This document shows, piece by piece, positions 52,365 to 63,435 of a stretch of DNA of 64,000 nt (the stretch's first letter is position 1; each line of letters begins with the position of its first letter). The notes under the pieces are model-generated. The model ran no database searches and was not told the DNA's origin. It saw only the letters and a list, made by a program, of their open reading frames with translations. Source of the stretch: Lentilactobacillus senioris (lineage in GTDB: Bacteria > Bacillota > Bacilli > Lactobacillales > Lactobacillaceae); the NCBI RefSeq assembly GCF_026798195.1, contig NZ_JAPQEZ010000003.1, forward strand, positions 292,329-356,328, read 5' to 3'. A program made the translations under genes and the position numbers.

Positions 52365-53384
52365 GTGAGTAAAAGTAAAAAAAGAATAGTTTGGATCGAT
52401 CTGGCTAAGGCGTTTGGGATAATTGCCGTAGTTATCGGTCATGCTTTAGAAGTACACGGAGCTATGTTTCACTTCTTTTACTGGTGGCACGTTCCGATTT
52501 TCTTTGTCGTTAGTGGTTTTTTCATTAAACCAGTAATCGACAATCAGTGGTGGCCCTTTTTTAAAAAGCGAATTAAGCCATTACTAGCATCTTACTTTGC
52601 AGCTGGAATTTTTTTGGTAACCTTGTCGCACTTTGTTAATCATCAGAGTATGGAGTATACATTAAAGTATTACATAAAACTCTTGCTAGGTGGTCGTTAT
52701 TTAAATCTCTACTTAAGTATTTTTTGGTTTATTAATGTTTTAATTCTAGCTACCATTGCTACTACCATCGTTATTACCTACGTTAAATCTCGAGACGCTA
52801 AACTGGGTATTATGATGGTCAGCCTATTATTAGGAGCTAGTTATAAGAAACAACCTCATATTTTTGGGTTAAAATATACACCATGGGATTTTGATGTTAC
52901 CTTATTTGCTATTTTCTTCATGTTATTTGGCTATTTGTTCTTTCCTCAAATTAAAGAATGGATTACCCATACTTGGTTAATCATTGGTTTAGGAGCTTTC
53001 ACCTTATTCTTACTTTGGGAGCAACACCTCAAGTTATTTAATTTTGGTTTCTTCTTAAAATCCCATCAAATCCACGCCAAACCCCTCTCACCTAGTTTGT
53101 ATTCCACGGTCATTCCCATTGTAGTTATCTTAGTGGTCTTTGGGGTTAGCCGTTGGCTTAGTTTTGCGCCTACCTGGGTATACAAACCATTAGACGTGTT
53201 AGGACAACACACCTTATTTGTAATGTACATGCATAAGGCCGTTTTAGACATTAGTTTTAAAATGGGTATAAATTCCTTAATTCTCAGAATTATTATTGCA
53301 ATTGTAGTTCCGCTTCTTATATCATTGATTTATGTAAAATGGATTAAACCCATTTGGCATAAACCAGTAAAGGCGGCAAGTTAA
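52365..53384 (+). CDS. Acyltransferase family 3 membrane protein
   Basis: 339 residues, GTG start. WIDLAKAFGIIAVVIGHALE with the catalytic His and FFYWWHVPIFFVVSGFF are the signature of fucose-4-O-acetylase-like acyltransferases; about 10 membrane helices. O-acylates a surface glycan, likely exported by the neighbouring systems. Ends 1 bp before the next gene's start, so they are coupled. Confidence 0.85.
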   Translation: MSKSKKRIVWIDLAKAFGIIAVVIGHALEVHGAMFHFFYWWHVPIFFVVSGFFIKPVIDNQWWPFFKKRIKPLLASYFAAGIFLVTLSHFVNHQSMEYTLKYYIKLLLGGRYLNLYLSIFWFINVLILATIATTIVITYVKSRDAKLGIMMVSLLLGASYKKQPHIFGLKYTPWDFDVTLFAIFFMLFGYLFFPQIKEWITHTWLIIGLGAFTLFLLWEQHLKLFNFGFFLKSHQIHAKPLSPSLYSTVIPIVVILVVFGVSRWLSFAPTWVYKPLDVLGQHTLFVMYMHKAVLDISFKMGINSLILRIIIAIVVPLLISLIYVKWIKPIWHKPVKAAS

Positions 53385-53385
53385 A

Positions 53386-54309
53386 TTGACAAGATCAACT
53401 AATTCCGCTCGTGGTAAAATTTTATACTTTACCATTGGCGGAATTATTTTATTAGGATTATTTTTAGGATTTTGTTTTCAACATGAACAACGACAAAAGC
53501 AATTAAAAAATAACTACATCCACAGCAATATTCCTACGATGTTTGTTCACGGTTGGGGAGGTACTATTACTTCTGAGACTGATATGGTAAGCGCCGCTGA
53601 AAAAAGCGGCTCCACGGCTAAACGAATGGTAATTCATGTAACTGCTAGCGGTGAAATTAAAATCCAGGGAACCATTAAAAATTGGATGCGTAATCCCATT
53701 ATCCTATTAGTTTTTGATAACAATCGAGCTGGCGAAGATAAGTATACTCAGTGGCTTACTAAAGTAAATGAATTATTGAAATCTAAATACCACATTAACC
53801 AAATTAATTTTGTTGGTCATTCCATGGGCGCTTATGCGGTTATCTACTATAATCTACTAAACGGTAATAGCCCCAAAGTTCCAAGAGTAAACAAAATTAT
53901 CGTAATGTCTGGACCTTATGATGGTATCATTGATAATCATAAACGTAATCAACCAATCACGGGACCACTTGCTCGTTATTGGGACGATTATCCAAATCAA
54001 AATCAATTACTACCTAACGGCCAGCCTAAGATTATTCATCCAGAGTATGAACGTCTACTTAAGCTTCGCAACAGAATGCCCCAACAGGCCCGCGTGATCA
54101 ACATTTATGGTAATTTAAATAACGGCTCCAATTCCGATGGTGTTATTTCTACCACTTCTGCCCTATCACTAGGCTATCTTATTAAAGATCGGGTTAATTC
54201 TTACGCAACTGTTGAATTAACCGGTAGTAAAGCTCAACATAGTCAACAACACATCGATAATCTGAAAGTCGTTTCAACGATGGAAACTTTCTTATGGCAA
54301 GTTAAATAG
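53386..54309 (+). CDS. Membrane-anchored alpha/beta hydrolase (DUF915)
   Basis: 307 residues from TTG 53386. One N-terminal helix (FTIGGIILLGLFLGFCF), then a hydrolase domain with oxyanion GGWG-type segment VHGWGG, nucleophile elbow FVGHSMGAYA and a late His in HSQQHI. Fits DUF915 cell-surface hydrolases. Coupled to the acyltransferase; probably an extracellular esterase. Confidence 0.85.
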   Translation: MTRSTNSARGKILYFTIGGIILLGLFLGFCFQHEQRQKQLKNNYIHSNIPTMFVHGWGGTITSETDMVSAAEKSGSTAKRMVIHVTASGEIKIQGTIKNWMRNPIILLVFDNNRAGEDKYTQWLTKVNELLKSKYHINQINFVGHSMGAYAVIYYNLLNGNSPKVPRVNKIIVMSGPYDGIIDNHKRNQPITGPLARYWDDYPNQNQLLPNGQPKIIHPEYERLLKLRNRMPQQARVINIYGNLNNGSNSDGVISTTSALSLGYLIKDRVNSYATVELTGSKAQHSQQHIDNLKVVSTMETFLWQVK

Positions 54310-54311
54310 CT

Positions 54312-54355
54312 AAAAAAATAGACTTAATTGGTTTTACCAATTAAGTCTATTTTTG
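54312..54355. terminator. Bidirectional terminator
   Basis: AATAGACTTAATTGG paired with its complement and T-runs on both strands. Confidence 0.88.
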
Positions 54356-56779
54356 TTATTTACCTACTACGATATTAACAATTCGGTTAGGCACTACAAT
54401 AATTTTTTTAATTTCTTTATCGCCAACTACTTCTGCAAACCGGTCAGAATTACGAACCAATGATTCTACCGTTTCTTTGTCAGCATCCCTAGAAACCTTA
54501 ATATGGTCACGAACCTTACCATTCACCTGAACAACTAATTCTACTTCATCTTCTACCAACTTAGATTCATCGTAAGTTGGCCATTGACTGTATGCAATAG
54601 TGTCATCATTACCTAATAATTGCCATAGTTCTTCTGCAATGTGTGGCGCAATTGGTGAAAGTAATTGAACAAAGCCCTTCATGTACTCAATAGGCAAAGC
54701 ATCAACCTTGTAGGCCTCATTAACAAAGACCATCATTTGGGAAATGGCAACGTTAAAGTGAAGTTGTTCATAATCATCACTAACGATCTTCACAGTTTCA
54801 TTATAAATCTTATCAAGACGACCATCATTTCTAGTAGTTACCCGATCACGAAGATGATTATTATCATCAATCATTAACCGCCAAACTCGATCTAACCAAC
54901 GATGAGCTCCGGAAATTCCTTCCGTATTCCAAGGCTTAGAAGCATCAATAGGACCCATGAACATTTCATAAACTCGCAAGGTATCTGCCCCGAATTCGTT
55001 AACGATATCATCAGGGTTAATTACATTACCTTTGGATTTAGACATCTTTTCGTGGTTAGTTCCCAAAATCATTCCTTGATTGACTAATTTTTGGAATGGT
55101 TCCTTAGTTGGTACTACCCCTAAATCATAAAGGACTTTATGCCAGAAGCGAGCATACAATAGGTGAAGAACCGCGTGTTCTGCCCCACCAATATAAAGAT
55201 CTACTGGCATCCAGTAATTGACCTTTTCTGGGTCAGCAATTACTTCGTCGTTTTTAGGATCGATATAACGAAGGTAATACCAGGAACTACCAGCCCATTG
55301 TGGCATGGTATTGGTTTCTCGTTTCCCTTTACGGCCATTTTCATCAACTACGTTAACCCAGTCATCCAAATTAGCTAATGGACTTTCACCGGTCCCAGAA
55401 GGTTCAATGTTTTTAGCAGCTGGTAACTTCAGTGGTAGTTCATCTTCAGGAACTAAGGTTGTTTCTCCATCTTCCCAGTGAATAACTGGAATTGGTTCGC
55501 CCCAATAACGTTGACGACTGAAGATCCAGTCCCGAAGCCGGTAGTTTACTTTTTCATGACCCACACCGTGATCAGTTAACCAATCTAATGCTGCCGTAAT
55601 GGCCATTTGCTTATCCATTCCGTTCATAAAATCAGAGTTAATGTGAACGCCATCGCCAGTGTAAGCTTCTACTTCAATATCTCCACCTTCGATTACAGGC
55701 ATGATTGGCAAGTCAAACTTCTTAGCAAATTCATAATCCCGTTGATCGTGAGCCGGTACAGCCATAATAGCTCCGGTACCATAAGAAGTTAGCACATAAT
55801 CACCAATCCAAACGGGTACAGCTTGGCCATTAATTGGGTTAATAGCGTAAGCCCCAGTGAAAACTCCACTCTTATCCTTGTTTAAATCAGTCCGTTCTAG
55901 GTCTGATTTTCTAGCTACTTCTTCTTTATAAGCTTTCACGGCTTCTGCGTGCTCTAGAGTAGTAATTTGATCCACCAATTCATGTTCTGGTGATAAAACC
56001 AAATAGGTAGCCCCAAATAAAGTATCAGGACGAGTAGTAAAGACTTCTACTTTTTTATCTTCATCGTTTTGAATGCCAAAAAAGACGCTAGCCCCTTTAG
56101 AACGACCGATCCAGTTACGTTGCATATCCTTAACGTTTTCAGGCCAATCTAAATCATCCAGATCATCAATCAACCGATCAGCGTAAGCAGTAATTTTTAA
56201 GACCCATTGCCGCATTGGGACCCGATAAACTGGATAACCACCCCGTTCAGTCTTTCCGTCAATCACTTCTTCGTTAGAAACTACGGTTCCTCCCATAAAA
56301 TCAGGGGCCCAGTTAACCATAATTTCGTCTTCGTAGGCTAAACCTTTTTTGTATAATTGTTCAAAAATCCATTGGGTCCATTTGTAGTAACTAGGATCAG
56401 TGGTATTAATTTCTCGATCCCAATCATATGAAAAGCCTAGAGACTTAATTTGCCGCTTAAAGTTTTTAATATTTTGAGCGGTAAAATCCTTAGGGTTGTG
56501 ACCGGTTTTTAGCGCGTATTGTTCTGCTGGCAGCCCAAAAGCATCCCAGCCAATTGGATGTAATACGTTCTTTCCTTGCATCCGTTTCATCCGGGCCATA
56601 ATATCAGTTGCTGTGTAACCTTCTGGATGCCCTACATGTAACCCCTGACCTGATGGATAAGGGAACATATCTAACACATAGTATTTGTCCTTAGATTGAC
56701 CTTCCCCCGTTTTAAAAGTCTTATTTTCATGCCAGTAATGTTGCCATTTTCGTTCGATGACGTCGTGATTATATGCCAT
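54356..56779 (-). CDS. leuS: Leucyl-tRNA synthetase
   Basis: 807 residues. Class I motifs: [20 protein letters not shown] (HIGH) and KMSKSKGN (KMSKS); editing CP1 domain with [12 protein letters not shown] and [15 protein letters not shown]; anticodon and C-terminal domains. Length is normal. Expression is under the T-box leader upstream; AAGGAG before the ATG. Confidence 0.98.
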   Translation of the reverse strand: MAYNHDVIERKWQHYWHENKTFKTGEGQSKDKYYVLDMFPYPSGQGLHVGHPEGYTATDIMARMKRMQGKNVLHPIGWDAFGLPAEQYALKTGHNPKDFTAQNIKNFKRQIKSLGFSYDWDREINTTDPSYYKWTQWIFEQLYKKGLAYEDEIMVNWAPDFMGGTVVSNEEVIDGKTERGGYPVYRVPMRQWVLKITAYADRLIDDLDDLDWPENVKDMQRNWIGRSKGASVFFGIQNDEDKKVEVFTTRPDTLFGATYLVLSPEHELVDQITTLEHAEAVKAYKEEVARKSDLERTDLNKDKSGVFTGAYAINPINGQAVPVWIGDYVLTSYGTGAIMAVPAHDQRDYEFAKKFDLPIMPVIEGGDIEVEAYTGDGVHINSDFMNGMDKQMAITAALDWLTDHGVGHEKVNYRLRDWIFSRQRYWGEPIPVIHWEDGETTLVPEDELPLKLPAAKNIEPSGTGESPLANLDDWVNVVDENGRKGKRETNTMPQWAGSSWYYLRYIDPKNDEVIADPEKVNYWMPVDLYIGGAEHAVLHLLYARFWHKVLYDLGVVPTKEPFQKLVNQGMILGTNHEKMSKSKGNVINPDDIVNEFGADTLRVYEMFMGPIDASKPWNTEGISGAHRWLDRVWRLMIDDNNHLRDRVTTRNDGRLDKIYNETVKIVSDDYEQLHFNVAISQMMVFVNEAYKVDALPIEYMKGFVQLLSPIAPHIAEELWQLLGNDDTIAYSQWPTYDESKLVEDEVELVVQVNGKVRDHIKVSRDADKETVESLVRNSDRFAEVVGDKEIKKIIVVPNRIVNIVVGK

Positions 56780-56807
56780 AATTTATCTCCTTTATTATTC
56801 ACTAAAA

Positions 56808-57045
56808 ACAAAAAAGCCTATAAGAAGTTAACTTCCTATAGGACGAATAGTTTCCGCGGTACCACCTAATGTGCTCAAATGAGCCCCTCAAACCATAACG
56901 GCGGTTACCGGAACTGGCTACTAATTTCACCAACTCACTACGCAACGAGTTCGTCCAGGTTCGTTTCCGAATTCACACTCCCATTCGGTCTCTGTAAAAG
57001 TCGCCTAGACTACTAATTCGCGTTTTGTTTTCGTGTTTTCCTTAC
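56808..57045 (-). promoter_or_regulatory. T-box leader of leuS
   Basis: About 235 nt before leuS on the minus strand. The T-box AGGTGGTACCGCGG is at 56867-56854 and is followed by a terminator hairpin (CCTATAGGAAG and complement, then TTTTTT) ending near 56808. Stem I with its AGAGA bulge precedes; a CTC triplet at 56949-56947 is a plausible leucine specifier. Uncharged tRNA-Leu would prevent termination. Confidence 0.9.
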
Positions 57046-57126
57046 TGTTGTAATCCTATCAGACCAAATCAATAAGTGCAAGAATCTTTGTGCTATACTT
57101 AAGAAAAAATATGAGGAGAATTCAAT

Positions 57127-57759
57127 TTGCTTTATAGAACACAAATTCGTTGGGGCATTATTACCACCCTTTTATTTTTAAGTTTACTAATTGGAGTGGT
57201 TTTAAAACTTAACTATATTTCGGTAATCGATACCACCATCATCGATGGTATTGCTCCCATGCGGTCTCATTTCTTTGATACCTTCTTTATTCATTTAACA
57301 AATAGTTTAAATCCCAAGCCAACCGTTATTACTGCTTTAGTGTTAGCCCTTATTTTGCAATTGTGGCAACGCAAAATCAAAATAACCATTTTCTTTTTAC
57401 TAAATAGCACTTTAGTAGCTGGTGGCATCAATAACCTAGTCAAAAATTTAGTAAACCGGCCACGTCCCACTGTACACCATCTAGTTTTAGCTGGATCATC
57501 CAGTTTTCCTAGTGGGCATGCAATGACAGCAATGCTATTGGGGGGCAGCTTAATTCTCATTATTAACGCCGTAGTTACAACCAACGGTGTTCGCTATCTT
57601 TTGAATAGCTTAATTACCGTTTGGATCTTTCTAATTGGGTTTAGTCGAATTTATGTACACGTCCATTATCCTACAGATGTAATAGCCGGCTGGTGTTTGG
57701 GCTTTCTTTGTTTAATAATCAGTCAACAAATATTTTTTCGTTCTAATTCTATTAACTAA
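57127..57759 (+). CDS. PAP2-family membrane phosphatase
   Basis: 210 residues from TTG (GAGGAG upstream). Motifs KNLVNRPRP, SFPSGHAMT and SRIYVHVHYPTDVIAGW supply the Lys/Arg/His catalytic set; about six membrane helices. Probably dephosphorylates phosphatidate or undecaprenyl pyrophosphate. Confidence 0.92.
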   Translation: MLYRTQIRWGIITTLLFLSLLIGVVLKLNYISVIDTTIIDGIAPMRSHFFDTFFIHLTNSLNPKPTVITALVLALILQLWQRKIKITIFFLLNSTLVAGGINNLVKNLVNRPRPTVHHLVLAGSSSFPSGHAMTAMLLGGSLILIINAVVTTNGVRYLLNSLITVWIFLIGFSRIYVHVHYPTDVIAGWCLGFLCLIISQQIFFRSNSIN

Positions 57760-57795
57760 AAAACCGCCAACATTAAAATGTTGACGGTTTTTTTA
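57760..57795. terminator. Bidirectional terminator
   Basis: AACCGTCAACATT-type stem with T-runs on both strands. Confidence 0.85.
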
Positions 57796-59262
57796 ATTAT
57801 TTTTTTTAGCTAGCCGATCAGTAAAGTTAAAGATAAATGCTAAAATAATCAGGCCTAATGCTACTAAGAAAATATTATGCAAAGTGTGATACAACACCAT
57901 TCTTAATTTAGGTAACATATTGCTAGCTAATTGATTAGCAGTTTGAGGATTAATTAACTTATTCATCATCCCCATGGTAGCTCCATCGGTCTGGCGAACT
58001 CCCCGCAACATACTGCTATTCATAATAATTCCGAACACGGAAATCATAAGCGATTGGCCTAAAGTCCGGCAAAGAGTATTAAAAGAAGTTGCCACCCCAA
58101 TTTGACTATCTTCCACTTGATTTTGAACGATAATCGTTGTCGAAGTGACTGTGATTCCAAAACCAGTTCCACAAATTGCAGAGATCAATAAGAAACTCCA
58201 AAATGGTGTATATGCTGGTAATAATACCATTGCAATGGCTCCAATCAAAATGAAGCTAAGGCTGATATTGATAATTTGGTTAGGTCGTAATTTGCCAATT
58301 AATTTACCGGAAATAAAAGAACCCACAATCCACATTAGAGAACTAGGGGTAATCGCAAATCCTGCCATGGAAGCCTTCATCCCCAAAATTCCTTGCGTCC
58401 AATCAGGCAAATAAACTTCAAAACCAATTAAAAAGCCACTAACTAAAGCTACTACGACGTTTTGAACCACAAACGTCCGATTATCAAACAATTCCATCGG
58501 AATCAATGGATCTGCAGTAACTCGTTCATGTCTAACAAACCAGACAATGGTGACGATCACTAATAAGAAGCAAACTGCTAATACTGGCCAAGAAACTGGA
58601 CTCTGGCCCAATGCCTGAAACCCATACATTAATGACAACAGAGAAATAGTCAATAAGGCCATGCCGCCATAATCAATTTTAGTTTTTTGAACTTTTCGAT
58701 TTTCTTTAAAAAATAACAAAATCATTGCAATCACTAATAAGCCAATTGGCAAATTAATAAAGAAAATCCAGTGCCAGCTAAGGTTATCAACAATGAAGCC
58801 CCCTAATAATGGAGCAACGATAGAAGCGATGCCCCAAGCAGCCCCGTTTAACCCCATCACCTGAGCCCGTTTTTCCAACGGATAAATATCAGCGATAATT
58901 GTATTTGAAATGGGCATAATAGAACCGGCCCCAATTCCTTGTACCGCTCGCCAAATGATTAAAACGAGCATGGAATGAGAAAGACCAGACATCACAGAAC
59001 CAATGATAAAGATCGTAATTCCCACCATAAACATGGGTTTACGCCCTAATTGATCAGCTAATTTACCATAAATTGGTGTTGCGATCGCATTAGTTAATAA
59101 AAAGATTGAAAACACCCAGTTCATTAGTGAGACCCCGTGTAGATCTCCTACAATAGTTGGCATAGCCGTGGACACAATTGTCCCCTCTACTGCACTCATA
59201 AAAGTTGCTACAAATAAAGCAATCGTTACTAAAATAACGTTACTTTGTTTGGATTTTTGCAT
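57793..59262 (-). CDS. MFS multidrug exporter (DHA2, 14 TM)
   Basis: 489 residues. Motif A GKLADQLGRKPMF, motif C-like WGIASIVAPLLGGFIVD and MSAVEGTIVSTAMPTIVGDL in helix 1 are DHA2 (EmrB/QacA) features. Proton-driven export of drugs or lipophilic compounds. Follows metK, with a terminator between. Confidence 0.9.
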   Translation of the reverse strand: MQKSKQSNVILVTIALFVATFMSAVEGTIVSTAMPTIVGDLHGVSLMNWVFSIFLLTNAIATPIYGKLADQLGRKPMFMVGITIFIIGSVMSGLSHSMLVLIIWRAVQGIGAGSIMPISNTIIADIYPLEKRAQVMGLNGAAWGIASIVAPLLGGFIVDNLSWHWIFFINLPIGLLVIAMILLFFKENRKVQKTKIDYGGMALLTISLLSLMYGFQALGQSPVSWPVLAVCFLLVIVTIVWFVRHERVTADPLIPMELFDNRTFVVQNVVVALVSGFLIGFEVYLPDWTQGILGMKASMAGFAITPSSLMWIVGSFISGKLIGKLRPNQIINISLSFILIGAIAMVLLPAYTPFWSFLLISAICGTGFGITVTSTTIIVQNQVEDSQIGVATSFNTLCRTLGQSLMISVFGIIMNSSMLRGVRQTDGATMGMMNKLINPQTANQLASNMLPKLRMVLYHTLHNIFLVALGLIILAFIFNFTDRLAKKNN

Positions 59263-59277
59263 ACAAACCGCCTTCCT

Positions 59278-59302
59278 AAAAAAGCACCCTAATGGGCGCT
59301 TT
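59278..59302 (-). terminator. metK terminator
   Basis: AAGCGCCC, loop ATTA, GGGTGCTT and TTTTTT on the minus strand. Confidence 0.8.
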
Positions 59303-59307
59303 TGAGC

Positions 59308-60498
59308 TTACTTATTGAAATATTCTTTTAGTTCAGCGACCTTATCCGTATGTTCCCAAGGCAAATCAACATCGGTACGGCCAAAATGACCATAAGCTGC
59401 TGTTTGTCGGTAAATTGGTCGTTGAAGATCTAACATCTTAATAATTCCTGCAGGTCGTAAATCAAATAATTGTCTTACAGCTGCAGTTAGTTTTTCTTCA
59501 GAAACGTTCCCAGTACCAAAAGTATTAATGGAGATAGAAACTGGTTCTGCTACCCCAATAGCATAAGCAATCTGTACTTCTACTTCATGGGCTAAGCCAG
59601 CAGCAACGATATTTTTAGCAATATAACGAGCTGCATAACTAGCTGAACGGTCCACTTTGGTAGCATCTTTACCAGAGAAGGCCCCCCCACCATGATGAGC
59701 ATAACCACCGTAAGTATCTACAATCACCTTACGACCAGTTAACCCAGCATCAGCTTGCGGACCACCAATAACAAACCGACCAGTAGGATTAATAAAGTAC
59801 TTAGTATTATCATCTAATAGTTCTGCTGGAATAACTTCTTTAACTACCTTATCAATGATATCTTGTCGAATTTGATCCAACGATGCTGATGGTAAGTGTT
59901 GGGTACTTAAAACAACTGTATCAACTCGATATGGTTTGCCTTCGTCGTTATATTCAACAGTTACTTCTGCTTTAGCATCCGGACCAAGATAATCTAACTC
60001 TCCACTCTTTCGTGCTTCCGCAGTTTTTTGCATTAACTTGTGGCTGAGTTCAATTGGCATTGGCATTAATTCTGGTGTTTCGTCAATGGCGTAACCAAAC
60101 ATCAAGCCTTGATCTCCAGCCCCAATTTGATCCAATGGATCTTGGTCATTTTCCTTCATTTCAAGCGAGTCATCGACTCCCTGAGCAATATCTGGTGATT
60201 GTTCATCAATTGCAACTAATACCGCACTAGTATCGCCATCAAATCCAAACTTACTATTGGTATAGCCAATTGACTTAATTGTATCTCTAACTACTCGTTG
60301 AATGTCAACGTAAGCCGTAGTTGATATTTCCCCAAATACTAATACTAACCCGGTAGTAACTGATGTCTCACATGCTACCCGAGCATTGGGATCTTTCTCT
60401 AAAATTGCGTCCAAAATGGCGTCACTGATCTGATCAGCAATTTTATCTGGATGACCTTCTGAAACTGATTCTGAAGTAAACAAATGTCTTTCTTGCAT
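59308..60498 (-). CDS. metK: S-adenosylmethionine synthetase
   Basis: 396 residues. [32 protein letters not shown] and [17 protein letters not shown] are the MetK signatures for ATP and metal binding. Makes SAM from methionine and ATP. Controlled by the SMK-box just upstream. Confidence 0.98.
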   Translation of the reverse strand: MQERHLFTSESVSEGHPDKIADQISDAILDAILEKDPNARVACETSVTTGLVLVFGEISTTAYVDIQRVVRDTIKSIGYTNSKFGFDGDTSAVLVAIDEQSPDIAQGVDDSLEMKENDQDPLDQIGAGDQGLMFGYAIDETPELMPMPIELSHKLMQKTAEARKSGELDYLGPDAKAEVTVEYNDEGKPYRVDTVVLSTQHLPSASLDQIRQDIIDKVVKEVIPAELLDDNTKYFINPTGRFVIGGPQADAGLTGRKVIVDTYGGYAHHGGGAFSGKDATKVDRSASYAARYIAKNIVAAGLAHEVEVQIAYAIGVAEPVSISINTFGTGNVSEEKLTAAVRQLFDLRPAGIIKMLDLQRPIYRQTAAYGHFGRTDVDLPWEHTDKVAELKEYFNK

Positions 60499-60505
60499 TA
60501 GTTTT

Positions 60506-60575
60506 CCCCCTGTATATTTTTTGTAGGTTACAAGGCTTCTTCACAATTAAGTGAATCCTATCGGGAACTCATAAC
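60506..60575 (-). promoter_or_regulatory. SMK-box (SAM-III) riboswitch of metK
   Basis: About 70 nt. GTTATGAG (60575-60568) pairs with CTTGTAAC to form P1; between are GTTCCCGATAGGAT and GTGAAGAAGC, and the ribosome site AGGGGG (60511-60506) lies 3'. Matches the SMK-box known before metK in Lactobacillales: SAM folding hides the ribosome site. Confidence 0.9.
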
Positions 60576-60630
60576 TTATTTACGATACCATAAAATTAAA
60601 CCATTTAAAAGGTTATTATTAGAGATTCAA

Positions 60631-60660
60631 TTGACCTTGAACTTAAATTTGCGGTAGGAT
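60631..60660 (+). promoter_or_regulatory. Promoter of the membrane gene
   Basis: TTGACC (60631-60636), 18-bp spacer, TAGGAT (60655-60660), 30 bp before the TTG start. Confidence 0.5.
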
Positions 60661-60693
60661 GAGACTATTACAAAATAAAATGAGGGAATTAAT

Positions 60694-61401
60694 TTGAACA
60701 AAAAAACATTTTTGCGAGTTATTTCTTTTGGAATAAAGTGGCTGTTACCAGTGATAATCTGGCTGCTTTATTCTAACATTTCGTTTAAAACCATTGTTAC
60801 TAACGATAATTTACGATTATGCAGCTTATTGGGGCTTTTTTTAATAGTTATATTGAACTTTACCCAAACTAGGAATCAGTCGTCGTTGAGCTTAATTATT
60901 GCCAACGCTGGTTATCTGATCACGCTCTATTTATTAGCCCCAAGCCTAACTCCTCTGATAGTAAGTTTATTACTGATTAATTTGGTGGGTGCTGACTTAT
61001 TGACTAAAGACAAGATAATTAATGATCCCTACTCTAAATGGGTTACATTTTCCCTAGTTAACGGAACCGGAATTGTGGTTGCAGCTAGAATGCTAGTTAG
61101 CGATTTTTTAACTAACGCTCAATTGCTATTAATTGTTACTTTAATTTTTGCTAATTTATTATTTTCATATCCTCGTTTCATTACTAACCAAGTTAATTGG
61201 GGAATTATTGGTGCCGTTGGCGGATTATTGATCATAACCGAGGTAATGTTAGGATTAACATTTCAGCAAATCATGATCGGCATTTTTTCTACCATTCTAT
61301 TTATTATGTTAGAGCAAAAATTAAATGCTCAGAAAACACAGGGAAAATGGTACCTTGCCATATGCGTGAATCTCGTTTTTGCATTATCTTTAATTTTATA
61401 A
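60694..61401 (+). CDS. Multi-pass membrane protein, unknown
   Basis: 235 residues from TTG (GAGGGA upstream). Seven to eight hydrophobic helices (GIKWLLPVIIWLLYSN; LITLYLLAPSLTPLIVSLLL; others), few charged residues. No family recognised. Monocistronic. Confidence 0.6.
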   Translation: MNKKTFLRVISFGIKWLLPVIIWLLYSNISFKTIVTNDNLRLCSLLGLFLIVILNFTQTRNQSSLSLIIANAGYLITLYLLAPSLTPLIVSLLLINLVGADLLTKDKIINDPYSKWVTFSLVNGTGIVVAARMLVSDFLTNAQLLLIVTLIFANLLFSYPRFITNQVNWGIIGAVGGLLIITEVMLGLTFQQIMIGIFSTILFIMLEQKLNAQKTQGKWYLAICVNLVFALSLIL

Positions 61402-61509
61402 TTTCCTAAATAAAGTTAATATTAACAAAAGAAAAATTAATTCTTCGGTTTTAAAACCGCTATTATGCTAAGATACTTCTTGTCATACAGTAAGAAAGCG
61501 GTGAATTAT

Positions 61510-61851
61510 TTGATTATTAGTGTAGTTGGAGATATCCGAATGGGTAAAATACAACCAACGTTAACTGGCAACGAAATTGTTGATAATGCCTTGATTGCTA
61601 ATTATAGTAATCAACTACAAAAAAGCCTAGAATCATTAGGCTATGATGTTTCAGTTACTCCAGAGCATTTTTTGGATTTAGATAATGCTAACAGCGATAA
61701 ATACATTTTTGATCAAAAAGTAGTTGATTCGTTAGGCTTAGCTTCCCTATCTAATTTAGATTTCATTGTGGTAGATCACAGTGACCTCGTTTGGGGAAAC
61801 ACCTCTGCAGCTCAAGACGAATTAACTGGGCAGTCATTTTCACTTTCATAA
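61510..61851 (+). CDS. Hypothetical protein (113 aa)
   Basis: From TTG 61510 (MIISVVGDIRMGKIQPTLTG when read with Met). Alpha/beta pattern with STEP-like strand LDFIVVDHSDLVWG; frame is open to 61465. Possibly a nucleotide-binding-like fold by its VVGDIRMGK start, but no true P-loop. Unknown. Confidence 0.5.
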   Translation: MIISVVGDIRMGKIQPTLTGNEIVDNALIANYSNQLQKSLESLGYDVSVTPEHFLDLDNANSDKYIFDQKVVDSLGLASLSNLDFIVVDHSDLVWGNTSAAQDELTGQSFSLS

Positions 61852-61976
61852 TGGTATTGACGGTTAATTTTATTAACTGTCTTTTTTTATGGTCACTTTA
61901 TTCCCCCAGTTAAACAAGTAATGATATACTGAAATAAAGCTGTTCAATCAGTTTAATTTATTACGAGGTGAAGATA

Positions 61977-62159
61977 ATGACTATCAAAGAAATTATGGAT
62001 TCTGCTAAAGATTTAGTGGGTCAAGGAAAATTAGAAGAAGCTCGTTCATACGTTGAAGATCATAAAGATGAATTAGGAGATAGCTATGAAAAAGCTATGG
62101 ATCTAATCAAAGGTGATCCATCAGATATTTTGAACAAAGTAAAAGATCTATTTAACTAA
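61977..62159 (+). CDS. Small helical protein (60 aa)
   Basis: GAGGTG eight bases upstream of ATG 61977. Helical and charged (MDSAKDLVGQGKLEEARSYV, then KAMDLIKGDPSDILNKVKD), ends at a strong terminator. Common in lactobacilli as a small cytoplasmic protein of unknown role. Confidence 0.7.
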   Translation: MTIKEIMDSAKDLVGQGKLEEARSYVEDHKDELGDSYEKAMDLIKGDPSDILNKVKDLFN

Positions 62160-62197
62160 AAAAAAGACTACTAATTAAATTAGTAGTCTTTTTTTTT
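62160..62197. terminator. Bidirectional terminator
   Basis: AAGACTACTAATT paired with its complement, nine T on the plus strand; also placed after tRNA-Cys on the other strand. Confidence 0.88.
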
Positions 62198-62198
62198 A

Positions 62199-62269
<71 letters not shown>

Positions 62270-62356
62270 ACTTTATAAGCACAATAGATAGCTTACCATA
62301 AATGAATTCGGTAAACAAGAGTTTTAAAACGTTTTTTCATTGTTTGGCAATTTTAT

Positions 62357-63040
62357 TTAGATTGTAAGTAATGTATAAATACTCATTATAACTGGTGGAA
62401 AATCAAAGAGAATATGAGCCATGATACTATGCCAAATATTGTTACTTCGCCAGTAAATAAACGCGTAAAATGCCCCCATAAACATATAAGGAACCATCAA
62501 AATAATTTGTCCCCCAAAATTATTCCAATGAGCTAATCCAAAAGCAATGGAAGATATGATAAACATAATTAGGCCTAAAACTTTAGAATTAGTCCATTGG
62601 TAAAATAATGTTCCTCTAAAAACAATTTCCTCTGAAAATGGGGCTAAGAATGGAGTCAAACTACTGATAATTTGAATATTATTTACAGAAACCGAAGCCG
62701 GCATGATTATACCTGAGTTAACTGCCATTCCCATTTGACTTATTTCCCATCGAACGGCATCAAGGACTAATTTAGTAATAATTAATGCTAGCAATGCCAA
62801 AAATAAATTACGCCAAATATGCTGACGATATAATTTCCAATCAGCTTTTAAAATATCTCGATACATCCAAATTAAAACTAAAAAAACCGTTAGAAAAATT
62901 CCATCTCCTACCAAAGCTTTAGCTAAATTATTCGAAGCAAGACTAACTAATGTTTTACCTCCGAAAAGCTCTGCTATTATTAGCAAAATTGCAACTAACG
63001 CCATTCCTAATTTTTTGTTAAAACTAAAAGTTTTTGCCAT
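62357..63040 (-). CDS. CPBP intramembrane metalloprotease
   Basis: 227 residues, about 7 helices. Motif EEIVFRGTLFYQW (Glu-Glu and Arg) and FGLAHWNN, later HSIMAHILFD, give the metal ligands. Same family as the gene at 38860 but distinct. Located between tRNA genes; role unknown. Confidence 0.85.
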   Translation of the reverse strand: MAKTFSFNKKLGMALVAILLIIAELFGGKTLVSLASNNLAKALVGDGIFLTVFLVLIWMYRDILKADWKLYRQHIWRNLFLALLALIITKLVLDAVRWEISQMGMAVNSGIIMPASVSVNNIQIISSLTPFLAPFSEEIVFRGTLFYQWTNSKVLGLIMFIISSIAFGLAHWNNFGGQIILMVPYMFMGAFYAFIYWRSNNIWHSIMAHILFDFPPVIMSIYTLLTI

Positions 63041-63162
63041 AACTAATCCCCTATGTATTTGTTACTAATTAATGTTATTATTCTAGCATAGTTAAATTAG
63101 TTTACCTTTCCAATAAATCAAAAAAAGACCTATATCAAATGATATAAGTCTTCAATCAATTA

Positions 63163-63246
63163 TACCGGAGGTGGGGTTCGAACCCACACGTCCGTGAGGA
63201 CACTGGATTTTGAGTCCAGCGCGTCTGCCAATTCCGCCACTCCGGC
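63163..63246 (-). tRNA. tRNA-Leu (CAA)
   Basis: Acceptor GCCGGAG/CTCCGGT, anticodon loop CTCAAAA, long variable arm, T-arm GGGTTCGAACCC. Confidence 0.94.
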
Positions 63247-63273
63247 ATAAACTATAAAGGATATTAAATCCAA

Positions 63274-63348
63274 GGGCGGTATGTGGGAATCGAACCCACG
63301 CGTGTCGGATCCACAAACCGATGTGTTAACCACTTCACCAATACCGCC
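63274..63348 (-). tRNA. tRNA-His (GTG)
   Basis: Anticodon loop TTTGTGG, acceptor GGCGGTA/TACCGCC with C73 and room for G-1. Confidence 0.93.
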
Positions 63349-63360
63349 AAAACATTATAA

Positions 63361-63431
63361 CAGGGATAGTAGGAGTTGAACCCACACTGACGGTTTTGGA
63401 GACCGTAGTTCTACCATTAAACTATATCCCT
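63361..63431 (-). tRNA. tRNA-Trp (CCA)
   Basis: Acceptor AGGGATA/TATCCCT, G73, anticodon loop CTCCAAA. Confidence 0.95.
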
Positions 63432-63435
63432 AAAA